Source: Bacteroidia bacterium
GTDB taxonomy: Bacteria; Bacteroidota; Bacteroidia; M30B66
Assembly: GCA_018401705.1 (NCBI GenBank)
Contig: JAGYKL010000010.1
Coordinates: 1-64,000 of the forward strand
Length of the DNA: 64,000 bases
Reading direction: 5' to 3'
Positions 36,226 through 44,750 of this stretch are shown here, one piece after another. How positions within the stretch are numbered: the stretch's first letter is position 1; every line of letters starts with the position of its first letter. Both the position numbers and the translations under genes were made by a program. A model generated the notes under the pieces. The model saw only the letters and a program-made list of their open reading frames with translations. It was not told the origin of the DNA and ran no database searches.

Positions 36226-37655
36226 AAATTCTGCTGCTCTGTGTATCTAAAACTTTGTTTAATTACTCTCTCTTGATTTACTAATTCATAAAGCATTAAA
36301 TCCGCGGTATAGTCAATTCGAAATGACGATTTTGAAAGTGCGATCAAATTAATGCCCGTTGACAAGCCATGCGACTTCTTTATTTCAATTTCTTTATCAA
36401 AAGCTTTAAAGTCAAGGCCTACGTTGGTCTTCCTTGGACTATTAATATAAATGAAAACACTATCTCTAGTCTGCTCGATACGAGAGAAATGCAAGTCCGT
36501 ATTTTCTTTAATCTCATAAAGCTCTCCCTTTTTTTGCCCATTCACTTTTACGAAACATGGATCTCCAATGTATGTGTCGCCTTGATCTCTCCAAGCAATT
36601 GGAAACGTCGGTATAAAATTTAATCTCGAACTATTAACAGAATTCCAATAACATGTTTTTGACAATCTAATGTCTCCAACAGGAACCCGCTCTTGCCAAG
36701 AGGCCTCAATTTGAGCGCCAACGAGGTCAATAGAAGGGTAGTAGGGATGAGATCTTAAAGGAGATGATGATGGTTGTATTAGCAAGTTTCTCTCAACTAA
36801 TTCATCTTTTATATAAATAAAATAGTCGAGAGCAATTCCTTCTGGATAATACTGCAACTTGCCTTTGAAGAAATTATACTGTGTTCCCGATTGTATTTCG
36901 GTCATTGAACTGAAATATTCAAATTCAATTAAATCGCTGTTAGTAGTCTTGTTAATGATAGAAACTGTTAATAAATGGGTGGCATTGAATTCCATTAAGC
37001 CTTTTTCAATGTTCAATGAACGTTGTTTAAAAAGTATTTGGAGTGTATCACCAATCTGCATGTTTCTGTTTAGAGGCTCATATTCTGTTGTCCCTGACTC
37101 ACTTTTACAAATCTCATTAAATAAGCTCCCGAGCATTCTATTTTTGAGGTAGGTGGGATTCATTTCCACTTCTATGCAAAAAAGCTCAGGCCTATAAACG
37201 AGAAAATATGTGGAATCGTTTTTTAAGAAATATTTCTCAGGAGCAGGAATCATTTCAGAAGAAGAGGGAAGGAGTCGTTTTATAATTAAGCCTTTTTTTC
37301 CACCCAAAACCCCTTCAAATTCTGCTTTATTCCTGTTGATATGAGTGGTAAGTGTATCGTTAATTTCTACTTTGATTTCACCCTTCTTAAAAATTGTGCT
37401 ACGCTTACCTCGTCCAGTTTTGTTTAGTCGGTTGGCATATGTCGAATAAAACTCTGTGACAATAGTATCTTTCTTACGGTTAATGGTAATAATCGAGTCT
37501 GTTTCCTCAAACCATGCAGGAAAGGTGCTTTTATCTGATCTTTGGCTGACCATTACCAAAGAAGACTTCCCAAATTCTTTGAGCGTGATTGCTTCCTGAG
37601 CGTTACTTAAGGATGCGGTAAACAAAAAAACAAATACGAGAAATAATTGGTTCAT
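36222..37655 (-). CDS. Secreted protein of unknown function, first gene of a three-gene operon
   Basis: A 477-residue protein with signal peptide MNQLFLVFVFLFTASLSNA. The remainder is beta-rich with few cysteines and no motif that I recognise; no lipobox or T9SS sorting domain is present, so it is probably periplasmic. It heads an operon with the aldo/keto reductase (4-bp overlap) and the GDPD-like protein. A perfect -7 box TAACTTTG (37667-37660) ends 4 nt before the ATG, predicting a leaderless transcript. It is divergent from the lipoprotein gene at 37738. Confidence 0.82.
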   Translation of the reverse strand: MNQLFLVFVFLFTASLSNAQEAITLKEFGKSSLVMVSQRSDKSTFPAWFEETDSIITINRKKDTIVTEFYSTYANRLNKTGRGKRSTIFKKGEIKVEINDTLTTHINRNKAEFEGVLGGKKGLIIKRLLPSSSEMIPAPEKYFLKNDSTYFLVYRPELFCIEVEMNPTYLKNRMLGSLFNEICKSESGTTEYEPLNRNMQIGDTLQILFKQRSLNIEKGLMEFNATHLLTVSIINKTTNSDLIEFEYFSSMTEIQSGTQYNFFKGKLQYYPEGIALDYFIYIKDELVERNLLIQPSSSPLRSHPYYPSIDLVGAQIEASWQERVPVGDIRLSKTCYWNSVNSSRLNFIPTFPIAWRDQGDTYIGDPCFVKVNGQKKGELYEIKENTDLHFSRIEQTRDSVFIYINSPRKTNVGLDFKAFDKEIEIKKSHGLSTGINLIALSKSSFRIDYTADLMLYELVNQERVIKQSFRYTEQQNL

Positions 37656-37659
37656 CTAG

Positions 37660-37667
37660 CAAAGTTA
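37660..37667 (-). promoter_or_regulatory. -7 box TAACTTTG placed for a leaderless mRNA
   Basis: Minus-strand TAACTTTG is followed by CTAG and then the ATG at 37655. A TTG lies 16 nt upstream of the box (37686-37684). The start of transcription would fall at or next to the A of ATG. Confidence 0.6.
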
Positions 37668-37737
37668 TGAATTGTATACACAGCAAGCTAAAAAGCAACA
37701 TATTCATATTTCGTATATTGCAAGAAATAACTTGACA

Positions 37738-38280
37738 ATGAATATTAAACTAAGCGCTACAAGCTTAATAATTTTGGTGTTAACCTTTTCTCAAGCCTGT
37801 AAAAAGAAAACTGCCGAACCTTTAAATTACGTTAAAACCTATGAAGAATATGCTTTTTCTGTTGACACTACTAACGGAACCGGCAACCTTACATTAGGTG
37901 TCTTTGAAGTCCAAACTGATATTCTAAATGAACTTAGTGCCGAAGGTTTCTCTGTAAATAACCTAAAATCGGTCAAAATTAATGAAATTAAACTGGAAGT
38001 ATTACAGGCGGGACAAACCTTGGATTATTTTAGAAGAATAGAACTAAAGTTGAGTACTTCAACTGCCGGAAATGTAATTTTTGGAACAAAAGACCTTCCT
38101 GAAAATTTCGAGAATAACTTTATAGTCTTTTCAGATGAAGGTGTTGATTTAAAAGAATACTTTAAACAAACTGAAATGATATTCACCGTAGGCGGAATAA
38201 ACGACTTGCCAATTCAGCCTACGCCAATAACTCTTAAAATTTCAATGAAATTTGATATCCAAGCAAGCTTGGGGAATTAA
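37738..38280 (+). CDS. Putative lipoprotein of unknown function
   Basis: A 180-residue protein starting MNIKLSATSLIILVLTFSQA followed by Cys-Lys-Lys-Lys. The hydrophobic stretch and FSQAC form a type II signal peptide lipobox, so the mature protein is probably lipid-anchored. The longer frame to 37672 would add a polar extension before the signal peptide and is unlikely. The mature part is beta-rich with no recognised domain. It converges on aroE with 11 bp between stops. Confidence 0.82.
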   Translation: MNIKLSATSLIILVLTFSQACKKKTAEPLNYVKTYEEYAFSVDTTNGTGNLTLGVFEVQTDILNELSAEGFSVNNLKSVKINEIKLEVLQAGQTLDYFRRIELKLSTSTAGNVIFGTKDLPENFENNFIVFSDEGVDLKEYFKQTEMIFTVGGINDLPIQPTPITLKISMKFDIQASLGN

Positions 38281-38291
38281 ACAGCAGTTGA

Positions 38292-39071
38292 TTATTGGAT
38301 TGCGTTAAGCCAGGTTCTTAAGCTTTGATCTGCTTGCATTACAAGCATGCTGAAGCCATTATGAACCATTGCACCCCGTTCTCTGCCTTCTCTAAGAAAA
38401 GCTGTTTCATCTGGATTATAGATTAAATCATAAAGCAGATGTTTATCCGTAATAAACTCATAAGGAATATTTACTAATTCCTCATTATTAGGAAATTGAC
38501 CTATGGGACTTGTATTAATTATTAAAGGATGAAATTTGATGACATGCTCATTAATGTCTTCATATCCTATTTCTTGTTCCCCTTCAGGGGATCTGCTCAC
38601 GAATAAGGTATCGACTCCTAATTTATATAATACATAAGCCACAGAACCTGCACTAGCGCCTGTTCCTAAAATAAGAGCTCTTTCAAACCAAGGACGCATC
38701 AACGGTTTGATGGATTCTTTGAAGCCGTAGATATCGGTATTGAAGCCTTTTAAGAACATTCCCGGAATTTTCTGACCATCAAAATCCGGAACATTACGTT
38801 CTACAACAACTGTATTTACAATGTTAAGTCCAGCTGCCGGCCCATAAAGTTGGTCTATGTATTTGCAAACTGATTGCTTGTAGGGGATAGTAACATTAAA
38901 GCCTTTGATTTGCTCATTTGCCCTTAGCCAAGCTGGTAAATCGGTAATATCACTCAGCTCTTGAGCTGAGTAAATCATATTATTTAAACCTTCTTGTTGA
39001 AACTTCTTTTTAAAGTAATCTGGAGAGAAGCTATGCTTCAATGATTTTCCAATAAGAGCAAATTGATGCAT
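38292..39071 (-). CDS. aroE: Shikimate dehydrogenase
   Basis: NADPH-dependent reduction of 3-dehydroshikimate to shikimate in aromatic amino acid synthesis. The 259-residue product has the substrate site HSFSPDYF, catalytic Lys in GFNVTIPYKQ, catalytic Asp in GFNTDIYGF, a dinucleotide loop GTGASAGSVAY (an atypical GAGG loop), and the closing LIYNPDETAFLREGRERGA and NGFSMLVMQA. It is the last gene of a tight four-gene run: TPR protein, ComA homologue, rhodanese, aroE. Confidence 0.95.
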   Translation of the reverse strand: MHQFALIGKSLKHSFSPDYFKKKFQQEGLNNMIYSAQELSDITDLPAWLRANEQIKGFNVTIPYKQSVCKYIDQLYGPAAGLNIVNTVVVERNVPDFDGQKIPGMFLKGFNTDIYGFKESIKPLMRPWFERALILGTGASAGSVAYVLYKLGVDTLFVSRSPEGEQEIGYEDINEHVIKFHPLIINTSPIGQFPNNEELVNIPYEFITDKHLLYDLIYNPDETAFLREGRERGAMVHNGFSMLVMQADQSLRTWLNAIQ

Positions 39072-39073
39072 GC

Positions 39074-39388
39074 TTAGTATTTGCTCAGACTAGGGTCTAT
39101 TTCATCAATCCATGCATAAATTCCACCTTTAAGATTTATGACATTTTCATAGCCTCTTTGCATCATGTATTTAGTAACATTGCCTGATCTACCACCGGAC
39201 TTACAATGAAAAACAACAGGAATATCTGTACTAATCTCATCCAACCTATTGGGAATTTCTCCCATAGGAATTAAGAGACCTCCAATATTTACGCTTTCAT
39301 TTTCATATTCTTCTCTCACATCAATTAACTGATGAGCTTTATTCTCTTCACGCCACTGCTTTAGTTCTGAAACGCTAATCTCTTTCAT
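39074..39388 (-). CDS. Single-domain rhodanese-like protein
   Basis: A 104-residue rhodanese domain with active-site Cys62 in the loop HCKSGGRSGN. Such proteins carry persulfide sulfur in sulfur transfer. The two-residue gap to aroE and 4-bp gap from the ComA homologue place it inside the same operon. A sulfur link with ComA (which uses sulfite) is possible but inferred only from position. Confidence 0.92.
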   Translation of the reverse strand: MKEISVSELKQWREENKAHQLIDVREEYENESVNIGGLLIPMGEIPNRLDEISTDIPVVFHCKSGGRSGNVTKYMMQRGYENVINLKGGIYAWIDEIDPSLSKY

Positions 39389-39392
39389 GCTA

Positions 39393-40184
39393 TTAATCGG
39401 CTGTTTGTTTTAAATGGGCAAATTCATCGGGTAAAAACTGGAAGAAAGTATCTCCTCGAAGACCTAATCTAAGTGTTTCCAAAGGAATAACATCATCGTA
39501 GGCTATATTTCCAAGATTAACATTTGCGCCTAAATGCTTGATAAACCAAGCCTGCTGGGACTTTACTGGAGCTTCCCAAAGGATTCTGTCGCCCGGAACC
39601 TTAGATAAAATTCTGTTAACCAAAACAACGTGAGCCGTTCCGTTTGGTCTGTAAATACCAACATTGCCACTTTCGCGTGCTTCTGCAATTACTTTCCAGG
39701 AGCCTGCTTCTAATTCTGAATTCATCATAGAAATCCACTTTGCAGGAGCAATTAAAATACCTGCCTCCTTAGAACCTACTTCCGACAACACCCGATAATC
39801 TTTTGATAGTTTTGAGATGTATTCACATTTCACATTATGCTCAAGTACAATAGAACCATCCGATACCTCGCAGGTATCTAATCCTAGATCATCAATGAAT
39901 TTCCTGTATTCATCATACATGGAACGGATTGCAAACGCTTCGAATAAAGTACCACCAACATAAACTTTAATGCCGGCATTTTGATAAAGCTTTATTTTCT
40001 CTTTTAAGTTTTTAGATACTACAGAAGTTCCAAAACCTAACTTTATTAAATCCGTTAGGTGCCCTGAGGCCGATAGAAAATCTTCAGCCTGCCTAAGGCT
40101 TAAACCTTTATCCATCATCATAGTTACGCCATTCTCTCTTGGATGCTCAGGGCGCTCAGGTATATGGGGGAGGAGTTTACTCAT
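39393..40184 (-). CDS. Phosphosulfolactate synthase (ComA) homologue
   Basis: A 263-residue TIM-barrel protein of the ComA family, which adds sulfite to phosphoenolpyruvate to give phosphosulfolactate, the first step toward coenzyme M in methanogens. Recognisable family segments are LIKLGFGTSVV, YVGGTLFEAFA, DTCEVSDGSI, VLSEVGSKE and ILWEAPVKSQQAWFI. Bacteria do not make coenzyme M by this route in general; in Bacteroidota a link to sulfonate metabolism such as sulfonolipid precursors is conceivable but unproven. Its start overlaps the TPR gene stop by 1 bp (TAATG). Confidence 0.87.
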   Translation of the reverse strand: MSKLLPHIPERPEHPRENGVTMMMDKGLSLRQAEDFLSASGHLTDLIKLGFGTSVVSKNLKEKIKLYQNAGIKVYVGGTLFEAFAIRSMYDEYRKFIDDLGLDTCEVSDGSIVLEHNVKCEYISKLSKDYRVLSEVGSKEAGILIAPAKWISMMNSELEAGSWKVIAEARESGNVGIYRPNGTAHVVLVNRILSKVPGDRILWEAPVKSQQAWFIKHLGANVNLGNIAYDDVIPLETLRLGLRGDTFFQFLPDEFAHLKQTAD

Positions 40185-41584
40185 TAGTTTTTCTTATTTC
40201 TTTCAATTAGCCGGCGAATGTCGGCATTCATTCCGAATCTACTTAATTCTTTAATCATCTTACTAGCCATTTCAGGATCCATTGTAATGGCTAATTCTGC
40301 CAATAATAATGCTGAACGGTCATTTCCTGCATGCAATTCAATTTCACAAGCCTGAAATGTTAACCTAGGATTTCCGGGGTGATATTTTACGCACTCTTGC
40401 ATGAGCTGATGCGCTTCACTTACTCGCTTTTGTTCTAGCATAAGATTAGAGAGGAAAATCCAAATTTCTTCGTTTTCAGGTTCAAACTCCAATACCTTGT
40501 TGTAGGCTTCTTCAGCTTGTCCACTAAAACCTAACTTTAATTGCAAATCTCCCAAAATAAACCAAAACGTACCTCTTGTTGGGTCAAGGTTAATTCCTTT
40601 CTTTACAAAAGCCAAGGCTTCAGAACTTTTTCCTGTAAAGTCTTTAACAACGCCAATTCCTACCCAAGCATCAGCAAGAAACTCATCTAATTCGGTTGCC
40701 TTTTCGTAATACTTTAGTGCCTCAGGATAATTTTCAAGATTCTCGTAGCATTCACCAATATAAAGGAATGTAAACGCATCAGGTTCTTCAAGCTTAAAGA
40801 GCTCTTTGTAACAAACAATGGCATCTTCGTATTTTTCTTGAGCAGCGAGACAGTTAGCTTTATTAAACCATGCTGCACCAAAACTATCGTCAATAACAAT
40901 TGCAAAATCAAAAGCAGTTACTGCCTTAGAATAATGCTGCAACTTGCTTTCAAGGTGACCTAATGAATACCAGGCTGTCTTTGAATAGGCATTTTCATCA
41001 AGAAAAGCATTGAAAAATCTAACACCAGCTTCATGTTTTTGGGCAAAGTCAAAACAAAATGACATTTCAAAAATGGCTGATTCGTTTTCGGGATTTAATT
41101 GAAGACATTTTCTTAAATAACGCGCTGCTTTGCCGTACTTACCTAAGTTCTGAAATTCAAAAGCAATAAATAAATATAACTCTTCTATACTACGATCAAG
41201 TCTTAAGGCTGATTTATAAGCTTGAATTGATTTTTCTGGCTTATTTAGCATTGAGTAAATGCCACCTCTGGTCATAAAGATTTCTGGATTTCCAGGCTCA
41301 AAAATCTCAACTTCATCTAATAAGGACAAAGCCAAATCATACTTTCCTTCGGCTGATAATAATTGCGACTTACGTAAAATGAAATAGGTAGCATCAGGAT
41401 ATTGACCTGTGGCGAATTTTATAGCTTTTAATGCCTTGTTATGATGATTCTCGAGTATGTAAAACTCTACGATATTCTCTAAATCATCTCTATCAAAATA
41501 ATACTGCTCATTCTCTCTGAGCATTTTTTCGAATCGTCTGACAGCAACGTCGGTATTATGTTCTTCCTGAGGGTACTCATTCAT
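40184..41584 (-). CDS. Cytoplasmic tetratricopeptide-repeat protein
   Basis: A 466-residue protein with about ten TPR units, for example AIKFATGQYPDATYFILRKS, ALRLDRSIEELYLFIAFEF, YGKAARYLRKCLQLNPENES, and AWFNKANCLAAQEKYEDAIV. No signal peptide or membrane segment is seen. It is probably a protein-interaction scaffold. It is the first gene of the operon with the ComA homologue, rhodanese and aroE and has a clear -7 box at 41617-41610. Confidence 0.92.
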   Translation of the reverse strand: MNEYPQEEHNTDVAVRRFEKMLRENEQYYFDRDDLENIVEFYILENHHNKALKAIKFATGQYPDATYFILRKSQLLSAEGKYDLALSLLDEVEIFEPGNPEIFMTRGGIYSMLNKPEKSIQAYKSALRLDRSIEELYLFIAFEFQNLGKYGKAARYLRKCLQLNPENESAIFEMSFCFDFAQKHEAGVRFFNAFLDENAYSKTAWYSLGHLESKLQHYSKAVTAFDFAIVIDDSFGAAWFNKANCLAAQEKYEDAIVCYKELFKLEEPDAFTFLYIGECYENLENYPEALKYYEKATELDEFLADAWVGIGVVKDFTGKSSEALAFVKKGINLDPTRGTFWFILGDLQLKLGFSGQAEEAYNKVLEFEPENEEIWIFLSNLMLEQKRVSEAHQLMQECVKYHPGNPRLTFQACEIELHAGNDRSALLLAELAITMDPEMASKMIKELSRFGMNADIRRLIERNKKN

Positions 41585-41609
41585 AGGCTGCCAGGTTTAA
41601 TGATATTCG

Positions 41610-41617
41610 CAAATCTA
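41610..41617 (-). promoter_or_regulatory. -7 box TAGATTTG of the TPR operon
   Basis: Exact TAnnTTTG on the minus strand, 25 nt before the ATG at 41584. Confidence 0.6.
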
Positions 41618-41768
41618 ACAAATTGAGTAGTTCATTTTGAGCTACTTATCCACATACTCATTGTTAAATATGTATCAATTTGAATATTAACGATTTTGCA
41701 AAGGTACTTAACATAGAGCAATTTCATGGCAGGTTTTTTGACAAGCCGCAAAATTTCTAATTTGAATT

Positions 41769-41807
41769 TGTCAATGTTCATTAGGTGTTGACAATTCTAA
41801 GTGTCAA
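41769..41807 (+). promoter_or_regulatory. Candidate operator with repeated TGTCAA sites
   Basis: TGTCAA at 41769-41774, TTGACA at 41788-41793 and TGTCAA at 41802-41807 form inverted pairs; the last two are a palindrome with an 8-nt centre. Another TTGACA lies at 41738-41743 and TGACA at 41810. They stand just upstream of the probable GH57 promoter. Confidence 0.35.
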
Positions 41808-41875
41808 TCTGACAATAATTTTTCTATACTTGCCGACCTTTACAAGTCCAACATTCTTCGTCAACGAAAAATTAC

Positions 41876-44314
41876 ATGGGAAAATACATTTGTATTCACG
41901 GGCATTTTTACCAACCTCCAAGAGAGAATGCCTGGCTGGAAGTGATTGAGCTGCAAGATTCAGCATATCCTTTTCATGATTGGAATGAAAGAATAACTCA
42001 CGAGTGTTACAGACCAAATGGATTTTCTAGAATCCTAGATTCCGAAGATTCTATCATAAATATTGTCAATAATTACGAACGTATTAGTTTCAACTTTGGC
42101 CCAACACTTCTTCAGTGGATGGAGGTTTATGCCAATGATGCTTATCAAGCTATACTTGAGGCCGATAAGAATAGTGTAAAAAAGTTCAACGGACATGGCA
42201 ATGCTATTGCTCAGGTTTATAATCACATCATCATGCCATTGGCAAATAGACGTGATAAAGAAACTCAAGTAATTTGGGGCATTCGTGATTTTGAAAGTCG
42301 TTTCGGGCGCAAACCTGAAGGTATGTGGTTAGCCGAAACTGCTGTTGATACCGAAACACTTGAGGTGCTATCAGAAAATGATATCAAGTACACCATTTTA
42401 GCACCGCGTCAGGCCAAAGAATTCAAGTCGGTTGATGGAAATTGGATTGATGTTTCAGGAGAGCAGATCAACACTCGAAAGCCGTACATATGTAATTTGC
42501 CTAATGGCAAAAGCATTTTTCTTTTCTTTTATGATGGCGGAATCTCTCAAGACATTGCATTTAAGGGACTTTTGATTGATGGAAAAGAATTGGCACATCG
42601 TCTTGCCGATGGTAGTGTTTCTGAAGAACCTCAGTTAATTCATGTTGCTACCGACGGTGAAAGCTACGGGCACCATCATCGTCATGGCGACATGGCTCTT
42701 GCTTATTGCCTTGATTATATTGAACAGAACAGTTTGGCGGAATTAATCAACTATGGTTTATTTCTAGAGAAATTCCCGCCAACTGATGAAGTAAGAATAT
42801 TTGATAACAGTTCCTGGAGCTGCGTTCATGGTGTGGAGCGCTGGCGCGCGGATTGTGGATGCTGCTCAGGAATGAATTCGGGCTGGCACCAGCAATGGCG
42901 AGCTCCTTTAAGAAATGCACTCGATTCTTTAAGAGACGATCTTGCAGTTGTTTTTGAAAAAGAACTTAGCCGATATATACAAGAGCCTTGGGATGCCAGA
43001 AATGATTACATCGAGATAGTACTTGATAGAAGCGACGAATCTGTTGATTCTTTTCTGAAAAAATGGTGTAAAACCCTTCCTGAGGGAAATCACAAAACAA
43101 AAGTGATTCGTTTACTTGAAATGCAAAGGCATGCCATGCTTATGTATACGAGTTGCGGTTGGTTCTTCGACGAAATTTCGGGAATTGAAACAACGCAGAT
43201 TCTGCAGTATGCAGACAGAGCCATTCAGCTTGCCGAAAGTGAAAGCAGCATTGTTCTTGAAAAGGATTTTCTCAGTCAATTAGAGAAGGCTCCAAGCAAT
43301 CTGCCTGAACTAAAAAATGGTGCGCTTATTCATAAAAAATACGTTCAACCATCACGATTATCTCTCTCAAGAGTTGGTTCACATTATGCCGTAGCATCCT
43401 TGTTTGAAGAGTTTCCTGAACTCATGAATATTTGTAATTATCGCGCTGAAAGCGAGGATTACTTGAGGCTAGACGCCGGAACCCTTAGAATGGCTGTTGG
43501 AAAAACCCAGGTCCATTCTCTTATCACTCATAGCGTTAAAGAATTCTATTTTGCGGTTATTTGGTTAGGCCAAAATCATATTCTAGGAAATTCCAGTTCT
43601 TTTATTGAAGAATCTGAATACATGACCATGAAAGCCGAACTTACTGAGGCTTTTAAGAATTCAAAAATTGCCGAAGTAATTGGTATCATGCAGACCTACT
43701 TTGGTCCAGAAAAGTTCTCACTTTGGAATTTATTTAAAGATGAACAAAGGAAAGTACTCGATATTATCATTAAGAATGACATAGAGCAAGCCGAAAAGGA
43801 CTTTAGAAGCATTTATAAGAGGAATTACAATATTCTTTCGGTTATGAACGATGCCAGAATTCCAATTCCCAAAGTGCTTCTCAATAACCTCGAGAATGTA
43901 ATAAACACTGAGCTTCGTCACATATTCGAAAACGGAACACTTCAAGCATCAAGATTAGAGCAGCTCGCTGCAGATGCAATTAGGTGGAATGTAAAACTTG
44001 ATTCAACCAGTATAAGCTTTGCTGCAGGTGAGAAGATATTTCACTTGCTTAGAATTCTTGAATATAGCGACAGCGGACTTAGAGAAATGGAATTGATACT
44101 CTCTGTTTTTCAACAGATGAAGAACCTATCAATAGAACTTGACTTGGTTGAATTTCAAAACGAATATTTTTTGAAGGGAAAAAAGATTCTTTCTGAGCAC
44201 AGTAGAGTTAGTTTCAGCGTTCAAAGCCAGAAAATACAGTGGATACAAAAGTACTTAGAGATAGGTAAATGGATTAATGTTAAGCTTCCCGAAAGACTGA
44301 AGGAATTAGTTTAA
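41876..44314 (+). CDS. Glycoside hydrolase family 57 protein with DUF3536 region
   Basis: An 812-residue cytoplasmic protein of GH57, the alpha-amylase/4-alpha-glucanotransferase-type family. The start MGKYICIHGHFYQPPRENAW matches the family N-terminus. Likely catalytic residues are Glu154 in MWLAETAVD and Asp260 in HVATDGESYGHHHRHGD. The remainder (about 340-812) is mostly helical and corresponds to the DUF3536-type extension with the Cys-rich VERWRADCGCCSG loop. A role in glycogen or maltodextrin processing is likely from the family. Its stop abuts the DUF2721 stop with no bases between. Confidence 0.9.
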   Translation: MGKYICIHGHFYQPPRENAWLEVIELQDSAYPFHDWNERITHECYRPNGFSRILDSEDSIINIVNNYERISFNFGPTLLQWMEVYANDAYQAILEADKNSVKKFNGHGNAIAQVYNHIIMPLANRRDKETQVIWGIRDFESRFGRKPEGMWLAETAVDTETLEVLSENDIKYTILAPRQAKEFKSVDGNWIDVSGEQINTRKPYICNLPNGKSIFLFFYDGGISQDIAFKGLLIDGKELAHRLADGSVSEEPQLIHVATDGESYGHHHRHGDMALAYCLDYIEQNSLAELINYGLFLEKFPPTDEVRIFDNSSWSCVHGVERWRADCGCCSGMNSGWHQQWRAPLRNALDSLRDDLAVVFEKELSRYIQEPWDARNDYIEIVLDRSDESVDSFLKKWCKTLPEGNHKTKVIRLLEMQRHAMLMYTSCGWFFDEISGIETTQILQYADRAIQLAESESSIVLEKDFLSQLEKAPSNLPELKNGALIHKKYVQPSRLSLSRVGSHYAVASLFEEFPELMNICNYRAESEDYLRLDAGTLRMAVGKTQVHSLITHSVKEFYFAVIWLGQNHILGNSSSFIEESEYMTMKAELTEAFKNSKIAEVIGIMQTYFGPEKFSLWNLFKDEQRKVLDIIIKNDIEQAEKDFRSIYKRNYNILSVMNDARIPIPKVLLNNLENVINTELRHIFENGTLQASRLEQLAADAIRWNVKLDSTSISFAAGEKIFHLLRILEYSDSGLREMELILSVFQQMKNLSIELDLVEFQNEYFLKGKKILSEHSRVSFSVQSQKIQWIQKYLEIGKWINVKLPERLKELV

Positions 44315-44716
44315 TCATTCATCGCCTAAACCTTCAGTCTTACTAAGTTCAAGCTTTAAAGCACTTACTGAGATTAGGGTTTCCTGAAAAGAGAGTAGGA
44401 GAGAGAGTATCATGAAAATCAGGCTGAATCCGAAAAGGATTCCTGACAAAACCTGATATCCTAAATACACAGCAAACATTGTAAAAACACAAGTAAGAAT
44501 ACTTGCAATACCAAAAGCCTGCATGTTTCTTATTAGGATGATTCGCCTTCTTAGGTTTTTTATTTGATTAAAAAGATTAGAATCGGGCTCAGATTCATAT
44601 CGGCTTCTTAAGCCTCTGATAAGAGTGGCTAAAGCCAAAAAACGATTAGTATATGCCAATAAAAGCAATGAAATTGCTGGAAATAGAAGCGCTGGAGTTG
44701 TTAAGGTAACTTCCAT
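44315..44716 (-). CDS. DUF2721 family membrane protein
   Basis: A 133-residue protein (start MEVTLTTPALLFPA; a further ATG at 44725 adds three residues). It has about three membrane segments: PALLFPAISLLLLAYTNRFL, AFGIASILTCVFTMFAVYLG and ILFGFSLIFMILSLLLSF, with a basic cytoplasmic loop between the first two. This is the DUF2721 layout. Function unknown. It is 34 bp downstream of accD on the same strand, so probably co-transcribed. Confidence 0.87.
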   Translation of the reverse strand: MEVTLTTPALLFPAISLLLLAYTNRFLALATLIRGLRSRYESEPDSNLFNQIKNLRRRIILIRNMQAFGIASILTCVFTMFAVYLGYQVLSGILFGFSLIFMILSLLLSFQETLISVSALKLELSKTEGLGDE

Positions 44717-44750
44717 ATAAAGCAATTAGCTTGGAAATTCGATATGAAAA

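Larger units (their letters stand above)
41585..41875. other. Divergent control region of the TPR operon and GH57 gene
   Basis: This 291-bp stretch has no gene. It contains the TPR -7 box (41610-41617), a cluster of TTGACA/TGTCAA motifs (41738-41815) and a near -7 box TATACTTG (41825-41832) facing the GH57 gene. Confidence 0.6.
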
